A stretch of DNA of 64,000 nt from Atherix ibis. Lineage: Eukaryota; Arthropoda; Insecta; Diptera; Athericidae. The stretch's first letter is position 1. Each line of letters opens with the position of its first letter. Shown one piece after another: positions 1 to 10,456 of this stretch. A model generated the notes under the pieces. That model ran no database searches and was not told where the DNA came from. It saw only the letters and a list, made by a program, of their open reading frames with translations. Made by a program: the position numbers and the translations under genes. The DNA lies in assembly GCA_958298945.1 (NCBI GenBank), contig OY282609.1, positions 14,738,326 to 14,802,325 of the forward strand. Reading direction: 5' to 3'.

Positions 1-2450
1 GTTTGAAAAATTGTCCCTCGGTAAGGGACGCACTGAAAGGTGTGCGGCATGGTATTACTGCCCTGGCGACGGGCCAGGCAGTTACAGCCAACCAGATTAG
101 TGTGGTGCTGCTGGTTGTGGGTGACGTCAACGACGCCGACGACGCCGTTTCCGTATAGGAGGCAGAGAATGCCTACCTCAAAGGCAGGCTGGAACTGCCA
201 GTCGCAACGCTCACCCGATCCGCGGGGCGTAGGTGGTCCCTACTTATTATAAGCTGTCTTCATTTGGACCAATTTTGCTACTCCCGAGTAGTTGCGAGTA
301 GATGGCCAAAGCAAGGTAAAATTGAATGACAGCAGTAGAAAAATAACCTCAAAATAGTCAGCAACAAAACTGAGTTTATTCACACATAAACAATAAAAAC
401 AAAAATATGACGCTTCAACATAACCAACGAACCCGCTAAACTATCTATTTCCAGTTCGGGATCTAAAATCCGCCTACCATAAATAGTACGCGAAACTCCT
501 ATTGCAATGTACTCATTTGTTCGAGGTAGAGTAGATGATGACGGCTAGCACTACTCGGGAGTAGCAAAATTGGTCCAAAGGAAACAGCTATTATTTCAGT
601 TAAGTTATTATTTAATTAGAAATATTCTGTTATTGATTAAGTAACATAAGAAGCACAATTGTTCAAATGTTTATTTTTCTTACCGTTTTTATTAGCAAAA
701 TCTTGCGCTTAAGTAATTTTTCAAAAGTATTTTTAAAGCTTGTTTTCGTATTTGCCTATTTTTTCCGGGACTCAAAAGTTTTTATAAATATTTAATGTAA
801 ACAACTTTTTACAGATATTCTAATTTATTACATATTTTTTGAATGTATTTTGTCTTATAAATTCAAAAATGAAATTGTAAGCTTTAAATATTTAATGAAT
901 TATGTTAAAAAAAATTGTTTTTCAGTACTAAATACTTTCCAATTTCTTTTCTTCTTAAGTAAACCTTTTTTATGGATGGTATCTTACTCTTTACAAAAAA
1001 TTTTGCAAGAATTTTTGTTGCATATTCTTAATTCCGTCATGCAATTATTTTTTAAAAATTTTAATATTAAATAAAGAAACGAAACCAATTTTTGAATTTT
1101 TTGACTTTACTTAACAAAATGTGCTCGATTTTTTTTTGTCATTTTTCATGGGGCGCTTGGGGCTGGAAATGTTAATTGACACTTTTTTTCTTTCTATTTA
1201 TTGTTCATTTTTATTTGTACTATAATTTTTATATTTTTCACTTTTTTTTTGTTCAAGAGAAAATTTAATCCAAATGGAGAATCTAAAAATCTAAATCTTA
1301 CACTATTTTTGTGGAACTGCTTCAATTAAACATTTTGCCCTAATTCAGTATTTTTTTAATATTGTTTCAGCAGGTCTTCTTTAAAATTTTCTAATTTAAG
1401 AATAGAATGAAGAAGAAATTTCCGGTTCTCTTTACAATTTTCTTATTTAATAATGTAACTAAAAGTTAATTTATTAATCAGCATTGTTACAATACAAATT
1501 GAAATTGCACCAAAGAAAAACAAATAATAGTGTGATTAGTGTTCGAAAAGTTAAGTGAACATTTATCTTATTAAATATTCTCAATAAAAGCAAAATTATT
1601 AAGGTCCAAATTTTATTTTTTTTTCCTTTTGAATCCTATTTCAAAGACCATTTCAAATATAAATGACTACAAAAATAAACATTATTTTCTTAAAGACACC
1701 AGGAGGGACGTTTCGACTCTGCACGATTTCTGAAGAAGGGAAGATTTTGGATAATTTCTCGTAAAGTTCAACAATTCCGATAATATATGTAAAAGGATTG
1801 CTCAGAAAAGAACTAAAAATCAAATATCCCAAAAAAATACAATATATGAAAGGAGTAAAGCTCTAAATTCTCACTAAAAGCCAATACATATTCTGATGTC
1901 CTTTTTACCTTTGCCAATGGGGCTAGCCCGTTTCGGTTTGAAAATACCAATACAAAAGGCGGCAAAGTAAAATGAAAAAAATTGCCCCCAAAACTGGCAT
2001 AACTCTTGCTAGATGTTACCTTATTTGAGGCTATCAAAACTAAGTTTAAAATTCTTTTAAGGACTTTACTAAACTTCGAACAGCCAAATGGCTGTTTGTT
2101 TACTTTTAAATCTTCAAATTGACATTAGGTCCAACTGGTGATACAGCTGCTTATAAATTGAATTTAAAAATAAGCCATCGCAACTTCCAGGTTCAAACTG
2201 CAGAGGTCCCAAAAAATTATTCAATTCAAATTCAATAATAGTTCATTTTTCTGCTTCTTATTTTTTTTTGTAGATAGTAAATAAAATATAAAATATTTTA
2301 AATAATGTCCATTGTTTTCGATTAAAATTGGAAATTTTCCAAAAATGAATTTGGTTTTTCGTATTTACTTACAGTTCCTGATCATAATTATCGTAGCGAT
2401 AATCCTAGTACGTCAATTCAACGTGAGGCTGATCATTTAACTGATCATGG
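1..2450 (+). repeat. Interspersed repeat, copy 1
   Basis: From about position 169 onward this stretch aligns, in the same orientation and with few differences, to 50740-52395, then 54510-54559, then 61173-61437. Shared landmarks are the phrase around 170-235 (AATGCCTACCTCAAAGGCAG), the block at 600-1130 and the block at 1690-2060 with GGGGCTAGCCCGTTTCGG. Copy 1 lacks about 2.1 kb that copy 2 has between 52395 and 54510. It carries a MITE (251-589) that copy 2 lacks. No LTR ends, reverse transcriptase or transposase could be identified, so the element class is unknown. The short frames inside are not conserved between copies and I do not call genes here. Confidence 0.85.
251..589. mobile_element. 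MITE with ~40-bp terminal inverted repeats
   Basis: The left end (251-292) and the reverse complement of the right end (549-589) are almost identical over about 40 bp, including TTGGACCAATTTTGCTACTC. The related repeat at 50860-50870 has the same flanks without the insert, so it is an empty site. Flanking ATTAT/TTAT may be the target duplication, but the local TTATTATTATT makes its length ambiguous. There is no coding capacity, and the superfamily cannot be set from the ends alone. Confidence 0.8.
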
Positions 2451-4199
2451 AAAATCGAAATCGAATTGAATACTTATCAGTCAATGGAATGCGATCTCTC
2501 TTGTACATATAGTCATCCTTTTATTCTCCAGCCTTTTTATAGTATAGCATAAAAGAATTATTTTTTGGGAAATATTTAAAAAAAAAACAAATAAAAATTA
2601 AATACAATAAAACATACCAAAAAAAACAAATCAAATGTAAAATGTAAAATTGTTATTTTGGGGGAGATTTATTTATTCATAAATAAATTAAGCAAACATA
2701 TTATGTTAACTATGGCAATTATAGAAATTATATTTTTTAACATAAATGATGTATTAAAAACAATTATAGAAATTATATTTTAATTGAAAATTGTAAAAAT
2801 AAAATCCACTAACAAAAATATTTGAAAATAAAACTTTGGAAAGAAAGATAGTTTTAAGAAGCTTTTATTTAAAGCTAAAGGCATTCAAAAAATTTTAAGT
2901 TTCCTTTAGTTATGCAATATTGTAGAAATATTTTAAGTTAAAGGTAATTTGTTTTAGTTAAATAAAAAATTAAGCAAAAAATGGAAAAAATCCCGAAAAA
3001 TTCACATTCTGTTGAGTTCTTTTAATATATTTTCCTTTCACTTAACCTGGGAGGTGTATTTAATAAAATACAAATTATAAAATGCATAATTATGCCATTT
3101 AAATAAATTTATTTTAATACAAAAAAACATCTACATTACCAAAACAAAATTATTAGTAAAAGTTAAAATTTATTATCAGCTAATCAGGTTTATAAGAGAA
3201 TTTGTATAAAATTAAGAGAATATTAATATAAATAACGTATTTTAAAAAAATAAGACTATTAATATGTACAAAAAATTAATAATTGAATTAAAAAAGGAAG
3301 TTAGATTTACCTAAAAAATAGTAAATAAAAATGACTTAAAATTAATAAAATAAATTGTATAAGAGACTGCATAAAAAATTAAAATAGAAAATATACTATA
3401 TCAGCTTTGAAACGAATGTAAACTGTTTATTATATATTATTTATTTTTTATTTTGTTTTTTTCTATATTTCGTTTTCTGATTACTATAAATTAAAGATAA
3501 ATTAATTACGGCATTAAATTGAATGCAGTCCTGTGTAAATAGTATATTTTTAAAAACTTTGAAAAAAGGAACTATTAAAAATAATAAAAATTGAATTTAT
3601 AAATAGTATAAAAACAGGATACTAAATATAATATTAAAAATAAATTTTCATTATTAGTAATAGAACTAAAATAATCAATAAAAAAATTAAAAAAAAAAAC
3701 ATTAAAGACAGTATAAAGAATGAGAAATAATAAAATAATTTGGGTGGAACAATACTAGAAAATATGGCGAAAAGATATTCACCTAAGTTAATAAGAATCT
3801 AATTAGAAAAGATCCTTTATAGTTGATAATATGCTAAACTCAATGAAAAAAAACTTATAATACAATCAGTGAGCTTTTACAAGTTTTACCCAATTGAGCG
3901 AGATGATATCGTTATTATATACTAAAAATTATATAAAAAATTTCCAAGACAATTTAAAATAAATAATATAAAAAACGATAACATTGTAAATTGTTTAATA
4001 TATAAAAAAAAGTAAAGATAATAAAAATAAACACAAACAAAAGTATGAATATACAAAAAATTACATTAAAAAACAACAAAACCAAATTTTAATTATAAAT
4101 TATTTTTAAAGAAATAACTAAAAGTAAAAACCTAAACTTAAAAGTTATTAAACTAAATATTTGTAAATATTTTAAGCGCATTTTATTCAAATTTAAGTT
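2451..4199. other. A+T-rich non-coding stretch
   Basis: Very A+T-rich, low-complexity DNA with many poly-A and poly-T runs. At the left edge, 2437-2514 on the minus strand is open for 25 codons with protein-like composition and could be a short terminal exon, but nothing supports it beyond that. I see no other gene. Confidence 0.6.
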
Positions 4200-4375
4200 T
4201 TTCCTTATAATTTTTTATTATTAATTTTTCTGTTAAAATTTTGCTAGTAAAACTTCTGGCAGCTAAAAAATTTTTACTTAAAATTTGTTCAGTTAAAAAT
4301 TTGTTCAGCAAAAGTTTGTTCAGTAAGCATTTTCAATAAAAATTTATTCACTAAAAATTTTCAGCTTCAATGTTA
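4200..4375. repeat. Degenerate minisatellite (AATTTTTCAGTAAAA type)
   Basis: Repeated variants of 'aaaatttgttcagtaaaa' spaced about 15-20 bp apart. Related tracts lie at 13130-13290 and 36821-37290. Confidence 0.6.
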
Positions 4376-4604
4376 ATCGTCCGCCTGACTTCGCAAGGGC
4401 TCTCACTCCTTCTCTAATTTCATAAATTTTCAAAGCTAAAGGCCAATCTGAGAGAAATTCGTCTTCCAATGGAAAGCTTTACATAAAATTTGATGGCACA
4501 TCATTGATCCAAATTTCATTTCCTAACGCACCACAAAAAGCATAATTCACATCTCTTATGTGGAGAAGAAGTATTGGCAGATCGCCTTCATTAATGTCAG
4601 TCTC
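4344..4604 (-). pseudogene. Decayed coding fragment of unknown family
   Basis: On the minus strand one frame reads through about 87 codons with protein-like composition and a single in-frame TAA at 4489-4491. Recognisable pieces are LPILLLHIRDVNYAFCG before the stop and DEFLSDWPLALKIYEIREGV after it. The base composition is clearly less A+T-rich than the surroundings, as expected of former coding sequence. I do not recognise the family. There is no convincing splice site at either edge, so it may be a truncated pseudogene or one exon of a dead gene. The minisatellite at 4200-4375 overlaps its 3' end. Confidence 0.5.
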
Positions 4605-5169
4605 TTAACTTTTTTTTCTCACAACTATTTAAAAAATCAGAAACTATAAAATTATTGAAATGTTTTAATAAATCAGCAAACGGGAATGAGGGCAGATGAA
4701 GACGAAAGATAGCAAAGCTGACAGAGTTGCTTACAATAATGAAGTACTAACAATGCTAACACAAATATAAGGAAGGTAGCCACAGAGTTTTATTTCAGTT
4801 TAAAAAAATATATATATACGAATATACCCAGTAGCGATTATCAAAAATATTTTTTTTTAACAAAAATCGAAAATTCGAAGAATTTACTTTTCGACAGGTT
4901 ATTATGCATTCTTATCTCTTGTAACTAATTTTAACTTTAATTCACTAAATGCTGACGTGGACACAGATATGATTTGCTGATATATAATAACAGATTATTA
5001 TTTTTTTAATAATAATTGAATGTTTGGTTCGAAAAAGTTAATAGTCTCGAAATAAATGTACATTTTTATTTAGTGATATTTATTTGATAAAATTAGTTAT
5101 AGATAGGTTATCTTTATTAAAAAGGCTGATAATGTCTTTTAACTAAAAATGTCTAATAGAAGCAAAAAA

Positions 5170-5665
5170 TTCGAATATATATTGGCAGTCTTGCTTCAGC
5201 AGTTCTTCACAGCGCAATTTAAAAATTATACGAAATAAAGTGCTTAATTTGTAAAAATAATTATTAGCGGATAAAGTTCAGGATGTATTTTATTGAAAAG
5301 TTAATTTGAACATTTTGGACTTGAAAATTTGAGATATCATTGGGCGGAAAATTATATTGATATTTTTCTTAATAACCAAACATAAATTTTAATTTTTTCA
5401 ATATCAATTGTGTATAAAAACAATTAAATAAATTAATTCGAATTTAAATGAAAACTTATAGTTTTTGATAAACGGAAAACCTAAATACAAAAAATGATTT
5501 GGTGTAACTATAAAATAATGATGAGTCGTAATTTATAAGTGAATATTTAATGAACAATTATTCAAAATTTATAAATGCAAATTGATTTATAACAAAACGT
5601 GAAAATATAATAAAGAAAATATTTAAAAAAATTTGAATTCATCAATTTCAAATTTTTTAGGAATA
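5170..5665 (+). promoter_or_regulatory. Possible promoter and 5' UTR of the NLR gene
   Basis: A TATATAT stretch near 5177 lies about 25 bp before TTCAGCAGTTC, a weak initiator-like sequence. TTTTTTAG|G at 5653-5661 looks like a 3' splice site just ahead of the first ATG (5666), so a 5'-UTR intron is possible. The assignment is weak because such motifs are frequent in A+T-rich DNA. Confidence 0.25.
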
Positions 5666-8600
5666 ATGAATATTCCTTCCGGTTTAAAAAGTAATGAAGA
5701 TTCCCAAGACCGTGAGTTGAGAAAGCGAAAAAGAAATTCGGATGGTGATGTTAAAAATTTGAAAGAAACCCCTCGAAAGAAAAGTAAAAACACTGATGAA
5801 GATGTTAATGGTTCCGAAGAAGATCTCTCAAAAACCAAAGGTCCCAAAGCTCATGGCTTAGAAAAAACTCAACCTGGAGTAACTTATCAATTGCATGTGA
5901 TCTTACTTGTTATACTAAATGCTATGAAGAAAAAATTTAGTTTCGAAATGGAGTCTGAAGTTGAAAAGGCCGGCAAATTCGATGATGCGGTAATCAAGTA
6001 TAAAAAGGAAGACGCTGATGATCATCAATTTCTGTTCGTACAAGTAAAATTCATTAATTCCAAGGAACATATAACTTTGAGGAATATGACAGGCGACCTT
6101 GTTAAAGAGCAAAAGAATGTTAGTCCTTATAATATTTCAAAACATTTTCCATCTTATTCAGAAATAAAAGAAAATTATACGGAAGCAGTAGAGAAGCTAT
6201 ACGTTTTTTATACAAATTTAAATTTTCATCCGGACATAATCAATGATTTTGTAACAATTAACGACAAAAATGAAGTCCTTGATACAAAACTTTGTAAATT
6301 GAAACGTAAAAGTAATTGTTGGAACGAATTGGTGAAAGCTATTAAACAAAAACACATATCTGCGATTGATGCTGACATCGAAGATTTTCTACAAAATTTA
6401 CAGCTCGCGGTTGATCAACCAGATAAATCCGCACTGGAAGAAAAAGTCCAGAAGATTTTTAAGGAAGTTTATTCGCATTCAGAACAAGAGTCGGCCTTAC
6501 AATGGTTTTATACAGAAATGCGTGTTTGGTTCGAAAATCCAGGCTCCGAAATTCTGACAAAAGAAATTTTAGATGAAAGGTTCAAAGAAATTAACTTGAA
6601 AATAATGGAATGCATAAGAAATGACATAGAAGATCCTGTAGAAAATTTCACTGGGAGGGAGGAGGTCTTAAAAAGCCTTAATGAACAGTTACAAACTAAT
6701 AGTGGTGGAATCACAGTACTTTCACAATTAACAACTGTAAGCGGAATGGGAGGCATTGGAAAAACGGAGACTGCCCGAAAATATGCACAAATTTATGGAA
6801 ATGATTATTTACGCAACGTTATTTGGATAAATGCAGAGAATAAGACAAGTACAGAAGATTCATTTAAGGAATTGGCAGAAATATTGAATATTAATACAAA
6901 AGATGAAGATGGAAACGATATCAAGTTCAAAACTATATTAAACAAAATTTATGGCGTAATCACGAAAAAACCTTTTCTTATCATATTCGATAATGCAGAG
7001 GCTTATAAAAATACGTCGAACGGAGATAATTCAGTTACTGGAATCAAATCATATCTACCAAAATCACTTCATCTTAAGTCTGAAAATAAAGTCCCAATGA
7101 ACCAACATTTACTTATAACGTCCAGAAATAGAGATTGGCCCAAACCAATAGAAGTTATTAATTTGGATGTGTTTGGTGAACAGGAGTCGATGGAATACCT
7201 TAAAAGAGTACTCCAAATAAACCCAAATGACCATTCTGAAGATGAAAATATATCGAAACTTTGTAATTTATTGCAGAATTATCCTCTAGCATTGGCACAA
7301 GCAGCTGCATATATAATTGATGAAACCAAAAACAGAAAAGGAACTGATAATAAAGAGTTTTCAATTGGCGACTACATTAAATTATTTGAAGCGGAAAGCA
7401 TTGAGCAAAAAGAAGAATTGTTAGAGTTTTCGGTAGACACAAGTTTCGCAGATAATTACGAGAAAACCGTTTTTAAAACGTTCGATATTACATTTAACAA
7501 AATCCAAAATACTGAAAAATATGGTCAATTGGCAGTAAAAATATTAAATTGCATGTCATTTTTTGAACCGGACGGAATACTAAGCAACGTATTTCTAACT
7601 TTTGCGGAGAACGATGAAAAAATGTTAGCTTCGGCATTGCGAATTTTGGCCAATAATTGTTTGGTTAAAAAATTTAAAGGCACTTTAAGTATTCATCGAG
7701 TTCTGCAGCTGGTAATTAGAATTAAGGTCCAAAGAAGCAACCAAAATTTCAAAGATACAATTACTCAGATCGATAGGATAAGACACATAATAAAATTAAA
7801 TCATTTGGAATCAGCATGGAATCTTATGAAAGTAAATAAAAAATCTATGGAGTTGGTGGTTCATTGGCCATTTCAAATTATTGTAAAACAGAAATCATAT
7901 CCTCCATCAATCCGTACACTTTTGGCTTTTGATCATTTAAAGTTTCTGTTAAATTACATAAACGTAGATCATTCAGAAATTCAGTTAATATCAAAATTTA
8001 TCAGTGATACAGTAAAGTTAGTAAGTCTACTATTTTGTCGGTCCAAAGAACAAAAAATTGCTGTTACCAATATTCTTAAAAATATGAGAGAAATTTGTAC
8101 AAAATACGATGATCAAAAAAACATTTCTTGTAATTATAATATAATTAATTATGGAAAAATGGTAATATTATTTGCAGATTGCTTTAAAATGGTTGTATCA
8201 AACAAGAAAAGTACTACTATTATTACTAAATTAAGAAAAGAGAATTATGAATTATATTTGCAAAATGAAGGATTAAAGTGGCTCTTTGAGAAGTTTTATG
8301 AGGAAATGTGGAAATACTACAAAAATAATACAGTTCAGTACCTGGTGATTATTGCAGAAATTTTCAATGTTAGCATTTTCGATCTCTGCAAGCAAAAAAA
8401 CCGCCATAAATTAATTTGTTCACTATGCACCTGTAAAATTCTTGAGTATCTCGAAAAAACATCCGAACTAGATTTATTCTTCGAAACGGATACCATATTG
8501 AAAGTCAAAATTCTTACATTATTTTGGCTCAAAGTGCTTAGTAAACATGGTAGTTCATATGATCAGATCCCAAAAATAAGAGCAGAAATTGCCAAGGAAT

Positions 8601-10456
8601 TTTTCGATGTTTGGACTCTTTTCAATCCTCCGAATCCAATCGAAGTTTTTAAACGAATCTGGAATGGTGATGAGATCATGTCAATTGTCAAAGATAAAAT
8701 CGGGGAAGATAATAAAAATATTCTCAAAATTTGTTACGAATTATTACTTTCTTCGCCGCAGTCTATTTCAAATTTCAATTTTCCGAAAAATTGTGAACCG
8801 TTGAACTATATCAAGAGTGAGTGTCAATTTAAAGAAAAAATTGTACAGTATTTTCAAGAAGTTCTGCGCCAATTTCGAAACTACTCACGCAACCATGTTT
8901 CTGTATACAATGAATGCGATAATCTTAATAGAACTCGCCAAACCTTGAAACTTCTTTTGCCAAATATTATTGATTATTACCTACTAAGGACAACTTATAA
9001 AATTAAAGACTTAAATCCAGATACAATCGAATTTATTGAGTCCTTGCAATCCGATCCAGATTTAGTTAATATTGAGGAAATCCAATGCAAAATAATGCAA
9101 TTCCGTGTGCTCAATAAGATTGAGGATCGTCAATTTTCAGATGCCATACTTCTTTTAGAAAATTTGTGTACCGATTATAAAAAATATAAGTCGTTCGATT
9201 GTATATCATTAGTAAAAATTTTTAAAACTTTTTTGCCCTGTGAAATAAGAGAAGCTATGAACAATGACAAGGAACGCATTGACGCATTTTATTCTCAATC
9301 AATGACGATTAATGTGTGCCAGATTATTGCAATTCAATCGTTTCAAATGGGGTTTTATGTTGACACCATACAATGGTTGTTAAAAGACGAAAACTTTTTA
9401 AAAATTAATGATGATAACGATCACAGTCGAACATTTTTAGGGCTCCAACCGAGAAATTTGAGTCTTGATAGTGTAGTAAATACGTTTGAAGAATTTATGC
9501 ACCAGAATATCCGCTATATGAATTTTGACTACAGTATCTGGAAAATTATTCTTGATATTAAAAAAACGTCGAAAAATCGAGACTGGCTTGATATATTGAG
9601 ATCGAGGAGCAATTATTATGCTATTAGAAAGGTTGATTTTCTGTATAGATATACTAATAATGATGATGTTAATTTAGAATTGATAAAACCGTCATTATTA
9701 GTAGATAAAAATATGCATAAATTTATTGAAATATACAGCAAACTAAAAATTAATTCTTTTTCTTACGGCAATAACAAAGATTCAGAAAAATGTCCTAATA
9801 TTCTAGAGCTAAATTTTGAAAATATACCAGCGGAATTGTTTGATGATTTGGTCAAAATGGTGATTATGCGATTACAAAAAAAAACATTCAAGTATGATGA
9901 TCTAGAGGATTATGCTCATGCTTCTTATGTTCGTATTTTTGAAAAATTATTATTGGAGCCATTAAATCATTTAGAGTTATTGAATATCAAAAACTTCGCA
10001 TCCATGGTTCTTTTACGTTATTGGAATTTTAATGAAAGTCTTGCAAGCAACAAAGAAATACTAAATAATTTGCAATCAATTTACAAATCAATTCAAATAG
10101 GTGCCAGCAGCAAAAAGAAAATTTATGACTCACTTCCTGAATCATCCCAGAAATTCATAAAACTTCTTAAAAATAATACGTGCATTCATAATGAGTATTT
10201 TGAGATATGGAAAATGGTATTTCTCCGCACTAAATATAAACATGATTGGAAATATAGAGTTGACGACGCCGTGAGAAAAAATTCGCTCAAAATTATCAGA
10301 GAATGTAGGGCCCTCACGAATGGAACTTCCACTTTAAAAATAGGCAAAAGTGAATTCGGTTGGCCTACAGAATGCTTAGAAAATGTTTCAAATTATTTAA
10401 AGATGATCGACAAGCAATATGAGTTAATTAAGAAACGTTGTTTTGAAAGAAAGTAA
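5666..10456 (+). CDS. NLR/STAND-type protein: nuclease-like domain + NB-ARC + long C-terminus
   Basis: A 1596-residue single-exon frame. A TTG lies 33 nt upstream in frame, but the first ATG is at 5666. Residues 1-65 are charged, with basic clusters RKRKR (about 19-23) and RKKSK (about 37-41) that resemble nuclear localisation signals. Residues 71-200 begin with GVTYQL and contain an E-x(n)-FDD-x(n)-FVQVK pattern (Glu98, Asp106/107, Gln126, Lys128), matching the core of PD-(D/E)XK nucleases of the Cap4/DUF4297 kind. An NB-ARC module follows: FTGREEVL (about 328-335), Walker A GMGGIGKT (360-367), Walker B FLIIFDNAE (437-445), sensor-like HLLITSRNR (481-489) and NYPLALAQ (538-545). A winged-helix-like region ends in IHRVLQLVIR (676-685), a motif typical of NB-ARC proteins with C-terminal repeats. 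The remaining roughly 900 residues look helical, rich in Lys/Asn/Ile, with no TPR or LRR that I can see. Stops should fall about every 11 codons at this composition, so the open frame implies selection. Inferred role: ligand-triggered oligomerisation activating a DNA-cutting effector in innate immunity. The nuclease call is from motifs only. Confidence 0.85.
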   Translation: MNIPSGLKSNEDSQDRELRKRKRNSDGDVKNLKETPRKKSKNTDEDVNGSEEDLSKTKGPKAHGLEKTQPGVTYQLHVILLVILNAMKKKFSFEMESEVEKAGKFDDAVIKYKKEDADDHQFLFVQVKFINSKEHITLRNMTGDLVKEQKNVSPYNISKHFPSYSEIKENYTEAVEKLYVFYTNLNFHPDIINDFVTINDKNEVLDTKLCKLKRKSNCWNELVKAIKQKHISAIDADIEDFLQNLQLAVDQPDKSALEEKVQKIFKEVYSHSEQESALQWFYTEMRVWFENPGSEILTKEILDERFKEINLKIMECIRNDIEDPVENFTGREEVLKSLNEQLQTNSGGITVLSQLTTVSGMGGIGKTETARKYAQIYGNDYLRNVIWINAENKTSTEDSFKELAEILNINTKDEDGNDIKFKTILNKIYGVITKKPFLIIFDNAEAYKNTSNGDNSVTGIKSYLPKSLHLKSENKVPMNQHLLITSRNRDWPKPIEVINLDVFGEQESMEYLKRVLQINPNDHSEDENISKLCNLLQNYPLALAQAAAYIIDETKNRKGTDNKEFSIGDYIKLFEAESIEQKEELLEFSVDTSFADNYEKTVFKTFDITFNKIQNTEKYGQLAVKILNCMSFFEPDGILSNVFLTFAENDEKMLASALRILANNCLVKKFKGTLSIHRVLQLVIRIKVQRSNQNFKDTITQIDRIRHIIKLNHLESAWNLMKVNKKSMELVVHWPFQIIVKQKSYPPSIRTLLAFDHLKFLLNYINVDHSEIQLISKFISDTVKLVSLLFCRSKEQKIAVTNILKNMREICTKYDDQKNISCNYNIINYGKMVILFADCFKMVVSNKKSTTIITKLRKENYELYLQNEGLKWLFEKFYEEMWKYYKNNTVQYLVIIAEIFNVSIFDLCKQKNRHKLICSLCTCKILEYLEKTSELDLFFETDTILKVKILTLFWLKVLSKHGSSYDQIPKIRAEIAKEFFDVWTLFNPPNPIEVFKRIWNGDEIMSIVKDKIGEDNKNILKICYELLLSSPQSISNFNFPKNCEPLNYIKSECQFKEKIVQYFQEVLRQFRNYSRNHVSVYNECDNLNRTRQTLKLLLPNIIDYYLLRTTYKIKDLNPDTIEFIESLQSDPDLVNIEEIQCKIMQFRVLNKIEDRQFSDAILLLENLCTDYKKYKSFDCISLVKIFKTFLPCEIREAMNNDKERIDAFYSQSMTINVCQIIAIQSFQMGFYVDTIQWLLKDENFLKINDDNDHSRTFLGLQPRNLSLDSVVNTFEEFMHQNIRYMNFDYSIWKIILDIKKTSKNRDWLDILRSRSNYYAIRKVDFLYRYTNNDDVNLELIKPSLLVDKNMHKFIEIYSKLKINSFSYGNNKDSEKCPNILELNFENIPAELFDDLVKMVIMRLQKKTFKYDDLEDYAHASYVRIFEKLLLEPLNHLELLNIKNFASMVLLRYWNFNESLASNKEILNNLQSIYKSIQIGASSKKKIYDSLPESSQKFIKLLKNNTCIHNEYFEIWKMVFLRTKYKHDWKYRVDDAVRKNSLKIIRECRALTNGTSTLKIGKSEFGWPTECLENVSNYLKMIDKQYELIKKRCFERK

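Noticed and set aside
40..252. 70-codon forward frame with Trp/Pro/Arg-rich sequence
   Set aside because: It lies in the interspersed repeat and is not preserved in copy 2; G+C-rich repeat sequence explains the open frame.
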